Shown: positions 44,808 to 54,827, counted from the first letter of the stretch. The stretch is 64,000 nucleotides of DNA from an uncultured Flavobacteriales bacterium (GCA_943788725.1 CALSRJ010000001.1:1-64000); one strand, 5' to 3'. Program-made: numbers and translations. The notes: generated from the letters alone by a model not told the origin.

Positions 44808-44836
44808 AAAAAAAAGCCCCGCTTTCGGGGCTTTTT
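44808..44836. terminator. Intrinsic terminator after the 44-residue ORF
   Basis: A run of A residues, then GCCCCG-CTTT-CGGGGC followed by TTTTT: a 6-bp GC stem, with T tracts on both strands. It lies immediately before the SRAP gene. Confidence 0.9.
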
Positions 44837-44867
44837 CATGTCCAAAAGAATACCCAACTTCGCTCAC

Positions 44868-45683
44868 ATGTGCGGAAGGTATGTGACCATTTCAAAAATC
44901 AAAGAAGTTGAAAAACGTTTTGGAGTGACGGCAGGGTCTCCAGGTCAGTATCGCATCAATACGAATGTGTCAGCCGGCCAAAGCAGTCCAGTCATAACCG
45001 ATGCAGCGCCGGATCAACTCGATTTCTTCACTTTCGGCTTTACTCCATTTTGGGCGAAGAAGCGGATGTACGTGCTCAACGCGAGAAGCGAAGGAGACCA
45101 TAACAAGGATGATGATCCAGCCTTCATAGGTGCTAAGGGAATCATCTCTAAGCCCATGTTTAGAAAGTCCATACGATCGAAGCGATGCTTGGTCATTGCC
45201 GATGCTTTCATCGAAGGCCCCAAGGTGGAAAAACTGAGCAAACCGTATTGCGTATACTTGAAAGAAGAGCAGCGACCTTTCGCCTTTGCAGGAATCTGGG
45301 ATGAGTGGGCAGATACGAGCACCGGTGAAATCGTACACTCTTTTGCCATCATCACAACTACCGCGAATCGGGTACTCCGAACCCTGGGTCATCATCGCTC
45401 CCCCGTGATCTTAGACCGAGCCGAAGAATCCATGTGGTTGGATCGGGATCTCCCTTTGGCCGAGGCCACAAATTTGCTTCGGAGCTACCCAGACGATGGC
45501 ATGAATGCATATCCTATTTCAGCAGACATTAAGAACGCCAGAAATCACGGCCTAGAACTCCTCCGACCGGTAGGCGAGCGTGTCATTCCCGAGTTCACGT
45601 ACGAACTGCACCAAAGTCTTCAACTGGAAGGAATGGGAGCGGCGCCGGCGAGGCAGCGCAGACTCTTCGACGATGAAAAGTGA
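44868..45683 (+). CDS. SRAP (YedK/HMCES) family DNA-protein crosslinking protein
   Basis: 271 residues. SRAP proteins form a covalent link to abasic sites in single-stranded DNA to protect them. The catalytic Cys2 is exposed after Met removal (MCGRYVTISKIKEVEKRFG). The other active-site parts are present: NVSAGQ, RCLVIADAFIEG with Glu, and the His in LGHHRSPVIL. The longest frame adds 10 residues before MCGRY, but the family requires Cys2, so ATG 44868 is the start. It sits directly after a terminator and may use a promoter within it or in the gap. The C-terminal tail (about 235-271) is longer than usual. Confidence 0.92.
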   Translation: MCGRYVTISKIKEVEKRFGVTAGSPGQYRINTNVSAGQSSPVITDAAPDQLDFFTFGFTPFWAKKRMYVLNARSEGDHNKDDDPAFIGAKGIISKPMFRKSIRSKRCLVIADAFIEGPKVEKLSKPYCVYLKEEQRPFAFAGIWDEWADTSTGEIVHSFAIITTTANRVLRTLGHHRSPVILDRAEESMWLDRDLPLAEATNLLRSYPDDGMNAYPISADIKNARNHGLELLRPVGERVIPEFTYELHQSLQLEGMGAAPARQRRLFDDEK

Positions 45684-46256
45684 TCAGGGGTGGCGCACCA
45701 CAATGCTCAATGCTCCGTCCTCTTGCTCAACCGTTAAACCTTCATCTGACACGATGAATTCAAGGGGTGAGCACCTTTCACCGTTGATGTGCGCCTCGCC
45801 TTTCAAGACGATGATGACACGTTCCGTTCCTCCTTCGTACACACGAGAATGCTTTTCTCGCATCACAGCAAGAATTCCTGACTCGTGGAGATCTTCACAC
45901 ACCACGATATCATCTCCGTCCATGATATGCACATCAGAGGGGCTGTGTCCTAGCGTAATGAAGCGGTCATTTACTTTCATCGTGAAGGTTTGCAAGTCGT
46001 TTCCTCCAGCCTCGAAGCCGTTGTGATAAAATCGATGGGGCTCAAATAACCTCAACCACTCGGGTAGGAGGGGTTGATGGATCGGGTTCAATTGAAAAAA
46101 TCCGTGGCGCACGTGGCCCATTGCATCTGGGATGCGATAAAAGGATTGCAGACTTGCTGCATTACCAACCACCCCATTGGCCCACCCAAATGAAGGGGCT
46201 AGCAATGATGTCGCGAACCCTACAGCTGTTGTTTTGATGAATGAACGCCTTTCCAT
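45684..46256 (-). CDS. Tat-exported cupin-like protein beside a pirin
   Basis: 190 residues. A twin-arginine signal (RRSFIKTTAVGFATSLLAPSFGWA) suggests folded export, often with a cofactor. The mature part is beta-rich. Its second half reads like a cupin/pirin-type barrel (SDVHIMDGDDIVVCEDLHESG ... RVIIVLKGEAHINGERCSP ... LTVEQEDGALSIVVRHP). The usual HxH metal motif is not evident, so metal binding is uncertain. The gene starts 1 base after the stop of the pirin gene, indicating one operon. Its function is unknown. Confidence 0.55.
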   Translation of the reverse strand: MERRSFIKTTAVGFATSLLAPSFGWANGVVGNAASLQSFYRIPDAMGHVRHGFFQLNPIHQPLLPEWLRLFEPHRFYHNGFEAGGNDLQTFTMKVNDRFITLGHSPSDVHIMDGDDIVVCEDLHESGILAVMREKHSRVYEGGTERVIIVLKGEAHINGERCSPLEFIVSDEGLTVEQEDGALSIVVRHP

Positions 46257-46257
46257 C

Positions 46258-47139
46258 TTAACCGAAGTCTTCTTCCAAGGTCCCTAATTTTCCGGCTTGA
46301 TAATCCTGTATTGCTTGCATGACCTCTTTTTGTGAATTCATGACGAAGGGGCCATAGCTCACAACGGGCTCTTCGATCGGCTTTCCGGCAAGCAGGATGG
46401 CCCTGGTCTCGGTCAATCCTTCTATCGTGATGCCTTCGCCATCGGTAGAGAATACGGTCATATCCTTTGCCTTCAATTCACGGTCCCCATTGATGCGTAG
46501 CGAACCATCCAAAGGATACAAGATGGCGTTGTAATCTGCTGGAATTGGAATCTGCATGCTTCCCCCTTTCGCAATGTCTAAGCGGAGTGTGAGGAGGGGA
46601 GAGTGGGTCTCAATGGGCCCCTCCTTGCCCAAAAAACTGCCCGCTACGATGCCGATGTTGATTTTCCCGTCCGTTGAGCTAACCATTGGGGTGTCCTCGG
46701 CGGAAAGCGGTTGATAGTTGGCGGGGTCGAACTTGTGCTTTGCTGGGGCATTTACCCAAAACTGAATCAGTTCGAAAGGACCACCCGCTTGCGCGAATTC
46801 CTTGGCTGGACGTTCGCTGTGTACAATGCCGTATCCGCTGTTCATCCACTGGGTCCCTCCTCCGTAAATAATACTCTCGTGCCCCTTGGAATCGCGGTGG
46901 TGTACGCCTCCTTTGAAGATGAATGATACAGGTGTGAAACCTCGGTGAGGATGAGGTCCCACACCTACCTTGCTCTGATGTTGTCCGCCAGGAAGTACGT
47001 CGTTCCAATGATGGATCAGAAGAAAGGGGTCAACCATATCCAATCCACGATACGGAAGGGGTTGGTCCAAGACCACCCCTCCCATATTTACTTTTACGGA
47101 AGGGTAAACGCCTTTGATGCTGCGTTGGGTAAAGCTCAT
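46258..47139 (-). CDS. Pirin family protein
   Basis: 293 residues, bicupin fold. The N-terminal cupin has the Fe-binding residues in GVGPHPHRGFTPVSFIFKG and HRDSKGHESIIYGGGTQWMNSGYGIVHSE. The C-terminal pirin_C domain includes LLTLRLDIAKGGSMQIPIPADYNAILYPLDG. Bacterial pirins include quercetin dioxygenases and regulators that bind other proteins, so activity cannot be assigned. The gene is the first of a two-gene operon with the Tat-exported cupin-like protein and has a consensus -7 box. Confidence 0.92.
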   Translation of the reverse strand: MSFTQRSIKGVYPSVKVNMGGVVLDQPLPYRGLDMVDPFLLIHHWNDVLPGGQHQSKVGVGPHPHRGFTPVSFIFKGGVHHRDSKGHESIIYGGGTQWMNSGYGIVHSERPAKEFAQAGGPFELIQFWVNAPAKHKFDPANYQPLSAEDTPMVSSTDGKINIGIVAGSFLGKEGPIETHSPLLTLRLDIAKGGSMQIPIPADYNAILYPLDGSLRINGDRELKAKDMTVFSTDGEGITIEGLTETRAILLAGKPIEEPVVSYGPFVMNSQKEVMQAIQDYQAGKLGTLEEDFG

Positions 47140-47159
47140 GGTGAAAATGTGTGTACCTA

Positions 47160-47167
47160 CAAATATA
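47160..47167 (-). promoter_or_regulatory. -7 box of the pirin operon
   Basis: TATATTTG (minus strand) matches TAnnTTTG, 20 bases before the pirin ATG. No TTG at -33. Confidence 0.5.
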
Positions 47168-47260
47168 AAGCACGGCGATTAAAATGAAAAGGGTATTCAG
47201 ATTGAATTAGGACGCCGCTGCAGTATTTCGTTTTATTTTCGAGCACCTACTTACAGCTAG

Positions 47261-50200
47261 ATGTACGCTACGCGAATTCACATGCTTCGTTCCATTTTAC
47301 TCGGATGCATTGGTCTGCTGTCCTTTGCGTCCATCAGTATGGGCCAAAACGACGTGTTTGTGAGCGACGCAAGTGGGAGCAATGTTATCACATGTGGTTC
47401 GAGTGGGTCTCCTTGTCAAACCATTCAATACGCTGTAGACAGCATTGCGGTAGACGGCGATACGATAAGGATCGATACAGGTGAATATTCCCTTCCGTCC
47501 TCCGTGAGTTCCTATACTCCTGTAGTCAAGTTGCCGGAAGGCAAGAGTTTGAGTTTCAAGGGATCTACGCTAGGGCAAGGAACGCGCATAAACGGCAGTG
47601 TGACTCGCCGTGGATTCCTCTATTACTACGCGGGTACGGGATGCAACACGGGAACGGCGAACGATGGCATTTCCGATACCTTGAACTTTTACTTTCAAGA
47701 CCTGATCATCGAGGACTGCAAGATCACGGAGACTTGCGGTTCCATTTCCTACGCATACGGAGGTGGCATTCGCATCGATTGTGATACGGCTTCAGCCTTG
47801 CACGTTTTCATCAACGACTGTGTATTTCGCGATAATCAAGCGTATGACTCGCCTGGAACTTTCGCAGGAGGCCGTTCGAGCAGCGGAGGGGCAATCTTCA
47901 TCTTCGGACGAAGGAATGGCAGCAGTAGCCAAGGAACATACGCCGAGGCACACATCAGTGGTTGTGACTTTTCCGGAAACTTTGCGAATCAGAATTGGAA
48001 CGGAGGCCACGGAGGAGCGATCTTATTGAGGGACTTGGATACCGCTTCGGTGGTTCAAAGTAGCTTTTGCGACAACTATGTGTACAGTCAATCTGCCGAC
48101 AACGGCGATTTACAGCACGATCGAAATGCGGGAGGTGCCATTTGTTTTTATGATCTATTTAATTCAACGCCAGGTCACGGCTATTTGGTTGACGAATGCA
48201 CCTTCATCAACAACAGCGCAACCACCAATAGCGGAGCGAACTTTACCTACCACTCTGAAGGAGGTGCAATCTTCTTGACCAAGGGCGATGTTTTGAGCGG
48301 ACAGAATACAGCAACCGTGCACATCAGCGCATCCAATTTCTACAACAACTACATCGAGACAGGGGTAGAGCACATCGATAAGAATGGCGGCACCATTGAT
48401 ACGGTGTCAATCGGGTTCAATGCCTACTATACGGCCTTCGAAGTGGGACTGGGAGAGGATACTACGCTATGCGATGGTGATTCGCTAGAGCTCAATGCAC
48501 AATTGCCTGGCGGGGTATACCTATGGCATGACGGGTCAACCGGACCTACGTTTATGGTAACTGATACGGGGTCATATGCGGTGACCGTCTCAGTGGGTTC
48601 TTGCACTGTGGCCGACACCATCGAGGTTGAATACCAGGCGTTTCCAGTCGTGGACCTAGGCAACGACACCGTGCTCTGTCCATACGACAGCATCGTGCTG
48701 GACGTCTACCTTCTCGATGCGAACTACAATTGGTCTACCGGAGATACTACTTCGAGCATCACCTACATCGACTCTGGGGAAGTGTGGGTAGAGGTAAGCA
48801 TCCACGGCTGTGCTTCCACCGATACGATCGTGATCGATACGGTCAATATAAGGGCAAACGTACTGGTCGAGGATACGATCCTATGTCCCAATGCTACGAT
48901 GACCCTCGATGCCACCCTGAATGGCTCTAATTACTTGTGGCAAGACGGCACCACCAACCCTACGTACCCAATCGATCAAGCAGGTATCTATTCCGTCATC
49001 GTTTTTAAAGAAGGTTGCTCGGTTACGGATACCATGGAGGTAGAGTACGTGCTCCAAATCAACGACATCATCGGCGATGATCGTATTGCGTGTGAGGAAG
49101 ACACCATTGTACTGGAAGTCATCCAATCAGGTTTGGATGGAATCAGCTGGTCCAATGGATCCGTCGACTCGGTGCGCTACGTCACTTCTCCCGGTACCTA
49201 CTCTGTGACCATCAACGACCGAGGTTGTCTCTTTGATGACTCCATACAAGCGAGCTTCAAGCCTTTGCCCATTGTCGACTTAGGGCCAGACACCGCAGCG
49301 TGCCAGGGAACGGTAATTTGGCTGGATGTCTTCAACGATGGCGCCACCTATCTCTGGAACACCAATTACACCAGTCCGTTTTTTCCGGTAGCCGTAAGTG
49401 GAACCTACAAAGTGACCGTCACGCTAGACGGATGCAGCGTGACGGATCAGATAGAAGTTGATATTCATCCCACGCCAAACCTTGTTTTAGATGAAGACGT
49501 GCATTTCTGTGAGGGAGATTCATTTGAACTCACTGCAAAAGGGCCGCAAAATGCCAGCTTCGTTTGGTTCGATGGAAGCGTCGGTCCGAACATAATGGTC
49601 TATGAATCGGGGTTTTATGCTGTAACTGTGACCAAGAAGGGTTGTACGCGAAGTGACTCAGTGGAGGTGGCTGTTCACCCCATCCCTCAAGTAGAGTTAG
49701 GAGAGGATCAAACAGGCTGCGAAGGCACCACTGTATTGCTTGAACCCGGATTGTCTGGTGTGGAATACCAATGGCAAAACGGTGCTACCGACTCCGTGTT
49801 CTTGGTTACCAAGGCAGGAAAGTATTGGGTGGTGGTCAGTGCAGGAGGTTGTGGGACTTCAGACACCTTCCGTTTTTACACCAAAGCAGCTCCCAGCTTG
49901 GTCGACATTCACGACACCACCATCTGTTTTGGCGATACGTTCAGCTACCGGCAGAAAGACACCAACACAACTTACCTGTGGAATGGCAGCCATAACGGAT
50001 ATGGGCAATTCGTCGAAGGGGAAGGTTTGTTTACCGTAGAAGGATCCAACGACTGCGGTTGGCTCAGAGACTCTGCGTATGTTTCTTTAGTGGAGTGTGA
50101 TTGCCGGATGTACATCCCCAACGCCTTTTCGCCTTTTCGTGACGGAATCAATGATGTGTTTGAGATCTCTTATGCATGTGAGATGGACAAGTTCAGGATC

Positions 50201-50395
50201 ACCATCTACGATCGGTGGGGTGGGAAGGTCTTTACTTCAGGCGATCCTGCCTTCCAATGGGATGGCGTATTGACGGGGTCGCGAATTCCCGTAGGCGTCT
50301 ACACGTATCGTATTGATTACAATGCATTTGTAGGACTGAACGCGAAGAAGGCTAGGCCCTTTGAACGCACCGGCGCCTTGCACGTCATCCGTTGA
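47261..50395 (+). CDS. Giant secreted beta-helix/Ig-repeat protein with T9SS type B domain
   Basis: 1044 residues. A signal peptide precedes mature QNDVFVSDASGSN. Residues 35-390 read as a right-handed parallel beta-helix of the DUF1565/pectate-lyase type (CQTIQYAVDSIAVDGDTIRI, repeated GGAIFI/GGAILL/GGAICF/GGAIFL turns). Residues 395-940 hold about seven Ig-like repeats of about 80 residues with W-DGS/WSTGDTTSS/WQDGT cores and paired Cys. The last 95 residues are the gliding-motility-associated (type B) sorting domain: CRMYIPNAFSPFRDGINDVF ... ITIYDRWGGKVF ... PVGVYTYRIDY. It is likely a cell-surface adhesin or polysaccharide-binding protein; enzymatic lyase activity is not claimed. Start uncertain between ATG 47261 and ATG 47282. 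Confidence 0.87.
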   Translation: MYATRIHMLRSILLGCIGLLSFASISMGQNDVFVSDASGSNVITCGSSGSPCQTIQYAVDSIAVDGDTIRIDTGEYSLPSSVSSYTPVVKLPEGKSLSFKGSTLGQGTRINGSVTRRGFLYYYAGTGCNTGTANDGISDTLNFYFQDLIIEDCKITETCGSISYAYGGGIRIDCDTASALHVFINDCVFRDNQAYDSPGTFAGGRSSSGGAIFIFGRRNGSSSQGTYAEAHISGCDFSGNFANQNWNGGHGGAILLRDLDTASVVQSSFCDNYVYSQSADNGDLQHDRNAGGAICFYDLFNSTPGHGYLVDECTFINNSATTNSGANFTYHSEGGAIFLTKGDVLSGQNTATVHISASNFYNNYIETGVEHIDKNGGTIDTVSIGFNAYYTAFEVGLGEDTTLCDGDSLELNAQLPGGVYLWHDGSTGPTFMVTDTGSYAVTVSVGSCTVADTIEVEYQAFPVVDLGNDTVLCPYDSIVLDVYLLDANYNWSTGDTTSSITYIDSGEVWVEVSIHGCASTDTIVIDTVNIRANVLVEDTILCPNATMTLDATLNGSNYLWQDGTTNPTYPIDQAGIYSVIVFKEGCSVTDTMEVEYVLQINDIIGDDRIACEEDTIVLEVIQSGLDGISWSNGSVDSVRYVTSPGTYSVTINDRGCLFDDSIQASFKPLPIVDLGPDTAACQGTVIWLDVFNDGATYLWNTNYTSPFFPVAVSGTYKVTVTLDGCSVTDQIEVDIHPTPNLVLDEDVHFCEGDSFELTAKGPQNASFVWFDGSVGPNIMVYESGFYAVTVTKKGCTRSDSVEVAVHPIPQVELGEDQTGCEGTTVLLEPGLSGVEYQWQNGATDSVFLVTKAGKYWVVVSAGGCGTSDTFRFYTKAAPSLVDIHDTTICFGDTFSYRQKDTNTTYLWNGSHNGYGQFVEGEGLFTVEGSNDCGWLRDSAYVSLVECDCRMYIPNAFSPFRDGINDVFEISYACEMDKFRITIYDRWGGKVFTSGDPAFQWDGVLTGSRIPVGVYTYRIDYNAFVGLNAKKARPFERTGALHVIR

Positions 50396-50418
50396 CGGGC
50401 AGTACTGCGTTGATTCCA

Positions 50419-51591
50419 TTAAAGTGTTGAAAGCACGGCTAGTATTTCCGCAGAAGCCCAGCGGATTTCATCCTCCGAAATGCACAGCGGCGGCGCCAAT
50501 CGAAAGGCATTTCGAGTAGAGAGGAAATAGAACCCAATGATTCCGCGTTTCAATAGCGCAGCGATTACGGTGTCCACTTGTTCCGCCGATTCCAACTCAA
50601 CCGCTAGCATCAAACCTATTTGTCGGACTTCCTTGATCCGTTGGTGCTCCAACAATGCACGAAAGAGCGCGCCTTTTTCGTCCACTTGTCCCAACCAAGG
50701 CTCTTGATCCATCAACACTTCCAAGTTGGCCAGCGCGGCCGCGCAGCATACCGGGTGCCCTCCAAATGTCGTAATGTGCCCGAGAATAGGGTCGTGGGTC
50801 AGCAGCTCCATGTTCGCCTTGGAGCTGATGAAAGCGCCGATTGGCATACCGCCTCCAAAGGCTTTGGCGGTCGTTAGAATGTCTGGGATGACCTTAAAAC
50901 GTTCAAACGCATAGAGGGTTCCGGTTCGTCCGAGACCCGTTTGGATTTCGTCAAAGATCAACAGAGCACCCGTCTCATCGCATCGATCGCGAAGTGCCTC
51001 TAGGTAGCCCGGTACAGGGATGCGGACTCCCGCATCGCCCATGACGGGTTCCACGATTACGGCCGCAGTCTTGTCGGTTATGGCGTGCAGCTCGCTGGTC
51101 TGATTGAAGTGGATGAAGGTGGTGCCGGGTACAAAGGGTCTAAAGGCTTGCTTTTTGATTTCGTTTCCGCTCACGCTCAAGGACCCATGCGTGCCTCCGT
51201 GGTATGCACCGCGCATGGCGACAATTTGAAAACGACCCGTAACGCGCTTGGCGAGTTTCAAAGCGGCCTCGTTGGCTTCCGTTCCTGAGTTGACAAAGTA
51301 GCTGCAGTTCAGGGATTTAGGGAGTGTGGAGGCGAGTTTGTCTGCCAACCTGTTTTGCGGGTCTTGGGAAAACTCACCGAAAGGGATGACGTGTTGGTAC
51401 CGATCCAGTTGGTCTTTGATTGCCGCAATCACATAGGGGTGGCGATGACCGATGTTGGCGACAGCGATACCCGAGATCAAATCCAAATAACGCTTACCGC
51501 TCTTGTCGTAGATGTAGCAACCTTCAGCTCGATCTACTTCAATGCCCATTGGGAAAGGACTGGTCTGCGCTATGTGAGGGGAGAACGGCAT
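50419..51591 (-). CDS. Class III PLP aminotransferase (acetylornithine/ornithine type)
   Basis: 390 residues. Fold-type I enzyme with GCYIYDKSGKRYLDLISGIAV, the GTEANEAALKLAKR cofactor loop, LLIFDEIQTGLGRTG and the PLP lysine in TTAKAFGGGMPIGAF. Such enzymes move amino groups from omega positions of ornithine, acetylornithine, GABA or similar; the substrate is not decidable, and no arginine genes are near. The start ATG 51591 is chosen over a TTG 12 bases upstream. It is convergent with the giant secreted protein gene, 23 bases apart, without a visible hairpin. Confidence 0.9.
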   Translation of the reverse strand: MPFSPHIAQTSPFPMGIEVDRAEGCYIYDKSGKRYLDLISGIAVANIGHRHPYVIAAIKDQLDRYQHVIPFGEFSQDPQNRLADKLASTLPKSLNCSYFVNSGTEANEAALKLAKRVTGRFQIVAMRGAYHGGTHGSLSVSGNEIKKQAFRPFVPGTTFIHFNQTSELHAITDKTAAVIVEPVMGDAGVRIPVPGYLEALRDRCDETGALLIFDEIQTGLGRTGTLYAFERFKVIPDILTTAKAFGGGMPIGAFISSKANMELLTHDPILGHITTFGGHPVCCAAALANLEVLMDQEPWLGQVDEKGALFRALLEHQRIKEVRQIGLMLAVELESAEQVDTVIAALLKRGIIGFYFLSTRNAFRLAPPLCISEDEIRWASAEILAVLSTL

Positions 51592-51676
51592 TCTATTTGG
51601 CAAAAGTGGTCAAGAATGTGCACGGAATGAAATACTAGTTTTATTTTTCAAGCTGACTAAACCCTTTTCGAACGTA

Positions 51677-52433
51677 ATGATTAGAATACTACTGCTGTGC
51701 TTGACGATAGGGTTAATGGGGGTGGAGATCTATGCCCAAAACTTGGAAGACAGTCTTCGCGCCGGGATTCAATCCGTCGCAGACAAAGAGAGTAAGGTGG
51801 ATCTACTCAACGAGCTGGCCCAAACATTTTTCGATTCCAGCACGGATAGTGTAGTAGCAATAGGTACTCGATCCTTTGAACTCGCTACATCCATTGAGTA
51901 TGAAGAAGGAGCAGCATACGCTAAAAAGCATATTGGGATTGCCTATTATGTGCTAGGCGAGTACGTAATGGCTATCCAATATTGGGGAGAAGCAAGAAAG
52001 ATTTTTGAAACAATCGGACACAACGTGGGACTGTCCAATATGTACAACAACATTGGGGCAGTCTACTACGATCGAGGCAATGAGACCAAAGCCCTGGATT
52101 ATTATTTGGAATCATTGAAGTATGCTGAATTGGAAGGAGATACGCTGAGGATTGCGACGGCTTGGATGAACATTGGTACAGTACACTCAGATAGATTGGT
52201 GACGAGGCCAAAGGCGATTACGGCCTACCGCAAAGCCCTCAAACTGGATCAAGCCATCCATTACGACAGGGGAATAGGTGCGGTCACCTTGAACCTCGGT
52301 GCAGCATACTTAGGCATGGATATGCTGGATTCAGCACTTTATTATTTAGATATATCCAAGGAAGCTTCGCGAGTCTGGAAAGCGTGAACAAATCGCTTTG
52401 TTAGAGGAGAAGTTAGCCCAATTGAAAGACTAG
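51677..52433 (+). pseudogene. Secreted TPR-repeat protein with a C-terminal frameshift
   Basis: A signal peptide (MIRILLLCLTIGLMGVEIYAQ) is followed by about five tetratricopeptide repeats (AYAKKHIGIAYYVLGEYVMA, SNMYNNIGAVYYDRGNETKA, ATAWMNIGTVHSDR, AVTLNLGAAYLGMDMLDSA). The frame ends at a TGA at 52385-52387 (RVWKA). In another frame the sequence continues as a plausible coiled-coil tail: LRESGKREQIALLEEKLAQL then KD and a stop at 52431-52433. One extra base in AAGGAAG (52358-52363) would explain the break. Full-length relatives usually continue into a cyclase, kinase or DNA-binding domain after a coiled coil. That is absent, so an internal deletion is also possible. The surviving protein is likely non-functional or truncated. 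Confidence 0.6.
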
Positions 52434-52455
52434 TAGCTGCTTATTCTGTTCGGAA

Positions 52456-53412
52456 TTACTTTCGAGCAATCGCCCGTTTGGCGGCGGAGATGATATCCGT
52501 AACGTCTAGGCCGTACTTCTTCATCAGGTCTTCCGGTTTCCCACTTTCACCGAACTTGTCATCTACGGCAACAAATTCCTGTGCAACAGGGTAGTGGGTG
52601 CTGGTCACTTGCGCTACAGCTTCACCCAATCCCCCGAATCGGTTGTGTTCTTCTGCTGTGACCAAGCATCCTGTTTTTCTGACAGAAGCTAAAATGGCCT
52701 CCTCATCGATCGGTTTGATGGTGTGAATGTTGAGCAAGTCTACCGCAATACCTTCCTTCTCTAGCTCTTTAGCAGCAAGTATAGAATACCACACCAAGTG
52801 CCCCGTGGCAATGATGGTGACATCTGCCCCGTCATTGATCTTCCACGCTTTTCCAATTTCAAAACGATCCTTAGGGGCGAAGATCGGCCAAGACGGACGT
52901 CCGAATCGGAGGTAGACCGGTCCTTCCCAGTCCTTGATCGCTTTGGTGGCGGCGAAAGTTTGGTTGTAATCGCACGGGTTGATAACGGTCATTCCCGGAA
53001 GCATCCGCATAAGCCCAATGTCTTCGAGGATTTGGTGAGTGGCACCGTCCTCACCAAGCGTCAGACCAGCGTGAGAAGCACATATCTTGACATTCTTCCC
53101 CGAATAGGCAATGCTCTGTCGGATCTGATCGTATACGCGACCCGTACTGAAGTTCGCAAAGGTTCCTGTAAAGGGAATCTTGCCGCCAATCGTAAGGCCT
53201 GCCGCCATTCCGATCATGTTTGCTTCTGCAACTCCCGTTTGGAAGAAGCGGTCTGGAAAATTGTCGGCAAAGGCGTTCATCTTGAGCGAGCCTGTGAGGT
53301 CTGCGCAAAGTCCAACCACCCGCTCATCTTCCTTGCCCAATTCATAGAGGGCATCTCCAAAACCACTGCGTGTGTCTTTCTTCTCGGTCGGGTTGAAATC
53401 GTGTATGCTCAT
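52456..53412 (-). CDS. Transketolase, C-terminal subunit
   Basis: 318 residues. The C-terminal half of a split transketolase, the thiamine-diphosphate enzyme moving two-carbon units in the pentose phosphate pathway. It carries the pyrimidine-binding domain ([52 protein letters not shown] with the activating Glu) and the transketolase C-terminal domain ([25 protein letters not shown]). The partner half is at 54828-55673, separated by a VWA-protein gene. All three genes read the same way with gaps of 7 and 28 bases, so they form one operon. Length and motifs are normal for the split form. Confidence 0.93.
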   Translation of the reverse strand: MSIHDFNPTEKKDTRSGFGDALYELGKEDERVVGLCADLTGSLKMNAFADNFPDRFFQTGVAEANMIGMAAGLTIGGKIPFTGTFANFSTGRVYDQIRQSIAYSGKNVKICASHAGLTLGEDGATHQILEDIGLMRMLPGMTVINPCDYNQTFAATKAIKDWEGPVYLRFGRPSWPIFAPKDRFEIGKAWKINDGADVTIIATGHLVWYSILAAKELEKEGIAVDLLNIHTIKPIDEEAILASVRKTGCLVTAEEHNRFGGLGEAVAQVTSTHYPVAQEFVAVDDKFGESGKPEDLMKKYGLDVTDIISAAKRAIARK

Positions 53413-53419
53413 AGGTTGT

Positions 53420-54799
53420 TCAATTCAGCTTCACGGCAACGGAAGCTCCAGAGGTTACTTTGAATTTTCTTTCTACGGTAAAGATGCTCCCGCGCGCCTG
53501 CTTGGGTCTAAACACGGCGACATAGTCGCCAGGTTGCAGGCTGAGCGATTCTCTTTCTTTGGTTAAGCTTAGGTCTACCACCAATTCCAATCCGTCTTTG
53601 GTCTGCAGGTAGACCGAACCGTAGCCGTAGCCCAGTTTGCTAAATGTAGCGCTTCCAGCTTGCGGAATTTCGATGGTAGTAGTGTGGCTTTGTGATATCT
53701 CTACATCCTCAATGTAAGTGCGAGGCAAGGTCAGGATCTCCAGATCGTACTTGCCGACGATGTAACGCTGTTTCTCTGTAAATCCTTGGATGTGTAAGGT
53801 CTTCATTTGATCGGCCTGTCGGACAATTACGTTGAGGTGCTGATTCTCAGGATTCAGCCCCAGCATTTTGAATTCCAGATCTCCGAGTGGGGTAGGAATG
53901 CCTATGATCGTATGTTTTCCGGGAGTCACTACGGCGCTGTCGGTGAAGCGCGGTGGGACCGTATGTGCCACTACCCGGTAGACGTGTGCGGGATTCAAGG
54001 CAAGAGTGTCTGGATTGCCTTTTACATTCATGGTGTGCACGAAGTTGTGGATGACCTCTCCGGTGCGCTGGTCGTAGAACGTCATGTTGATGTTGGTCTC
54101 GGTCGGATTTCCCGAGAAGTCAAGCAAATTCACCTGAGCGGTTGTATTGTTCAAGGCTTGCGAGATGACGACACCAAGGGCCGTTTTAAATTTTTCCTGA
54201 CTCGAAGCATCGAAGTACGTGCCGACGCATTCAAAGGCTTCGCGGAACTCAACATCGAGACCAACGCCAATGACAAATGGTTTTAGGATGATGCCGCGCT
54301 TTTGCAACGCCAGTGAAACGGCACAAGGATCCCCATCACATTCTTCTATGCCATCTGTGATCAGGATGATGATGTTCCGGCATTCGCCTCGGGGACATTT
54401 GGGAAAATCATCTGCCGCTTTTTCTAGGGTGGCCGCAATGGGAGTGGTTCCTTTTGGTTGGAGCTTGTAGAGCTCGTTCTTCATGCGAACCACATTGCTG
54501 GAGCCGAAGGTTACCAGCAGTTTAGTGTCGTCGCAGTCTTGTCCTTTTTGATAGAACTTCTCTTGGCCGTAAACGCGCAAAGCCATCTCGAGGTTTTCTA
54601 CGCCGCGCAATGAATCGAGGGCAGAGGAGAGGAGCTTGGTCGCCAAGTCAATTTTTGGCTTGCGCTCCCAAACCCCGTTCATACTGTTGGAAGCATCGAA
54701 AATGAAAAGTATACGCGTCAGCGGTTGCTCTTGCTGGGCAGATGCGTTCCATCCCAGACAAAAAAGTAGTGCTATCAGTAAAATTCTCTGCATACGCAT
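53420..54799 (-). CDS. Secreted von Willebrand factor A-domain protein inside the transketolase operon
   Basis: 459 residues. Signal peptide [26 protein letters not shown] domain (about 28-215) has an intact metal-ion-dependent adhesion site: DASNSMNG (DxSxS), the Thr in [13 protein letters not shown] and Asp in [16 protein letters not shown]. The C-terminal part is beta-rich (repeated strand pattern, ending [19 protein letters not shown]), with no membrane helix or sorting domain recognised. VWA domains mediate metal-dependent protein binding. Secretion is odd for a gene lying between two cytoplasmic transketolase halves. Start ATG 54799 is chosen for the signal peptide; the longer frame runs back into tktN. 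Confidence 0.83.
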   Translation of the reverse strand: MRMQRILLIALLFCLGWNASAQQEQPLTRILFIFDASNSMNGVWERKPKIDLATKLLSSALDSLRGVENLEMALRVYGQEKFYQKGQDCDDTKLLVTFGSSNVVRMKNELYKLQPKGTTPIAATLEKAADDFPKCPRGECRNIIILITDGIEECDGDPCAVSLALQKRGIILKPFVIGVGLDVEFREAFECVGTYFDASSQEKFKTALGVVISQALNNTTAQVNLLDFSGNPTETNINMTFYDQRTGEVIHNFVHTMNVKGNPDTLALNPAHVYRVVAHTVPPRFTDSAVVTPGKHTIIGIPTPLGDLEFKMLGLNPENQHLNVIVRQADQMKTLHIQGFTEKQRYIVGKYDLEILTLPRTYIEDVEISQSHTTTIEIPQAGSATFSKLGYGYGSVYLQTKDGLELVVDLSLTKERESLSLQPGDYVAVFRPKQARGSIFTVERKFKVTSGASVAVKLN

Positions 54800-54827
54800 T
54801 GTAACGAACCGCTTAGGTGTTTTAGCG

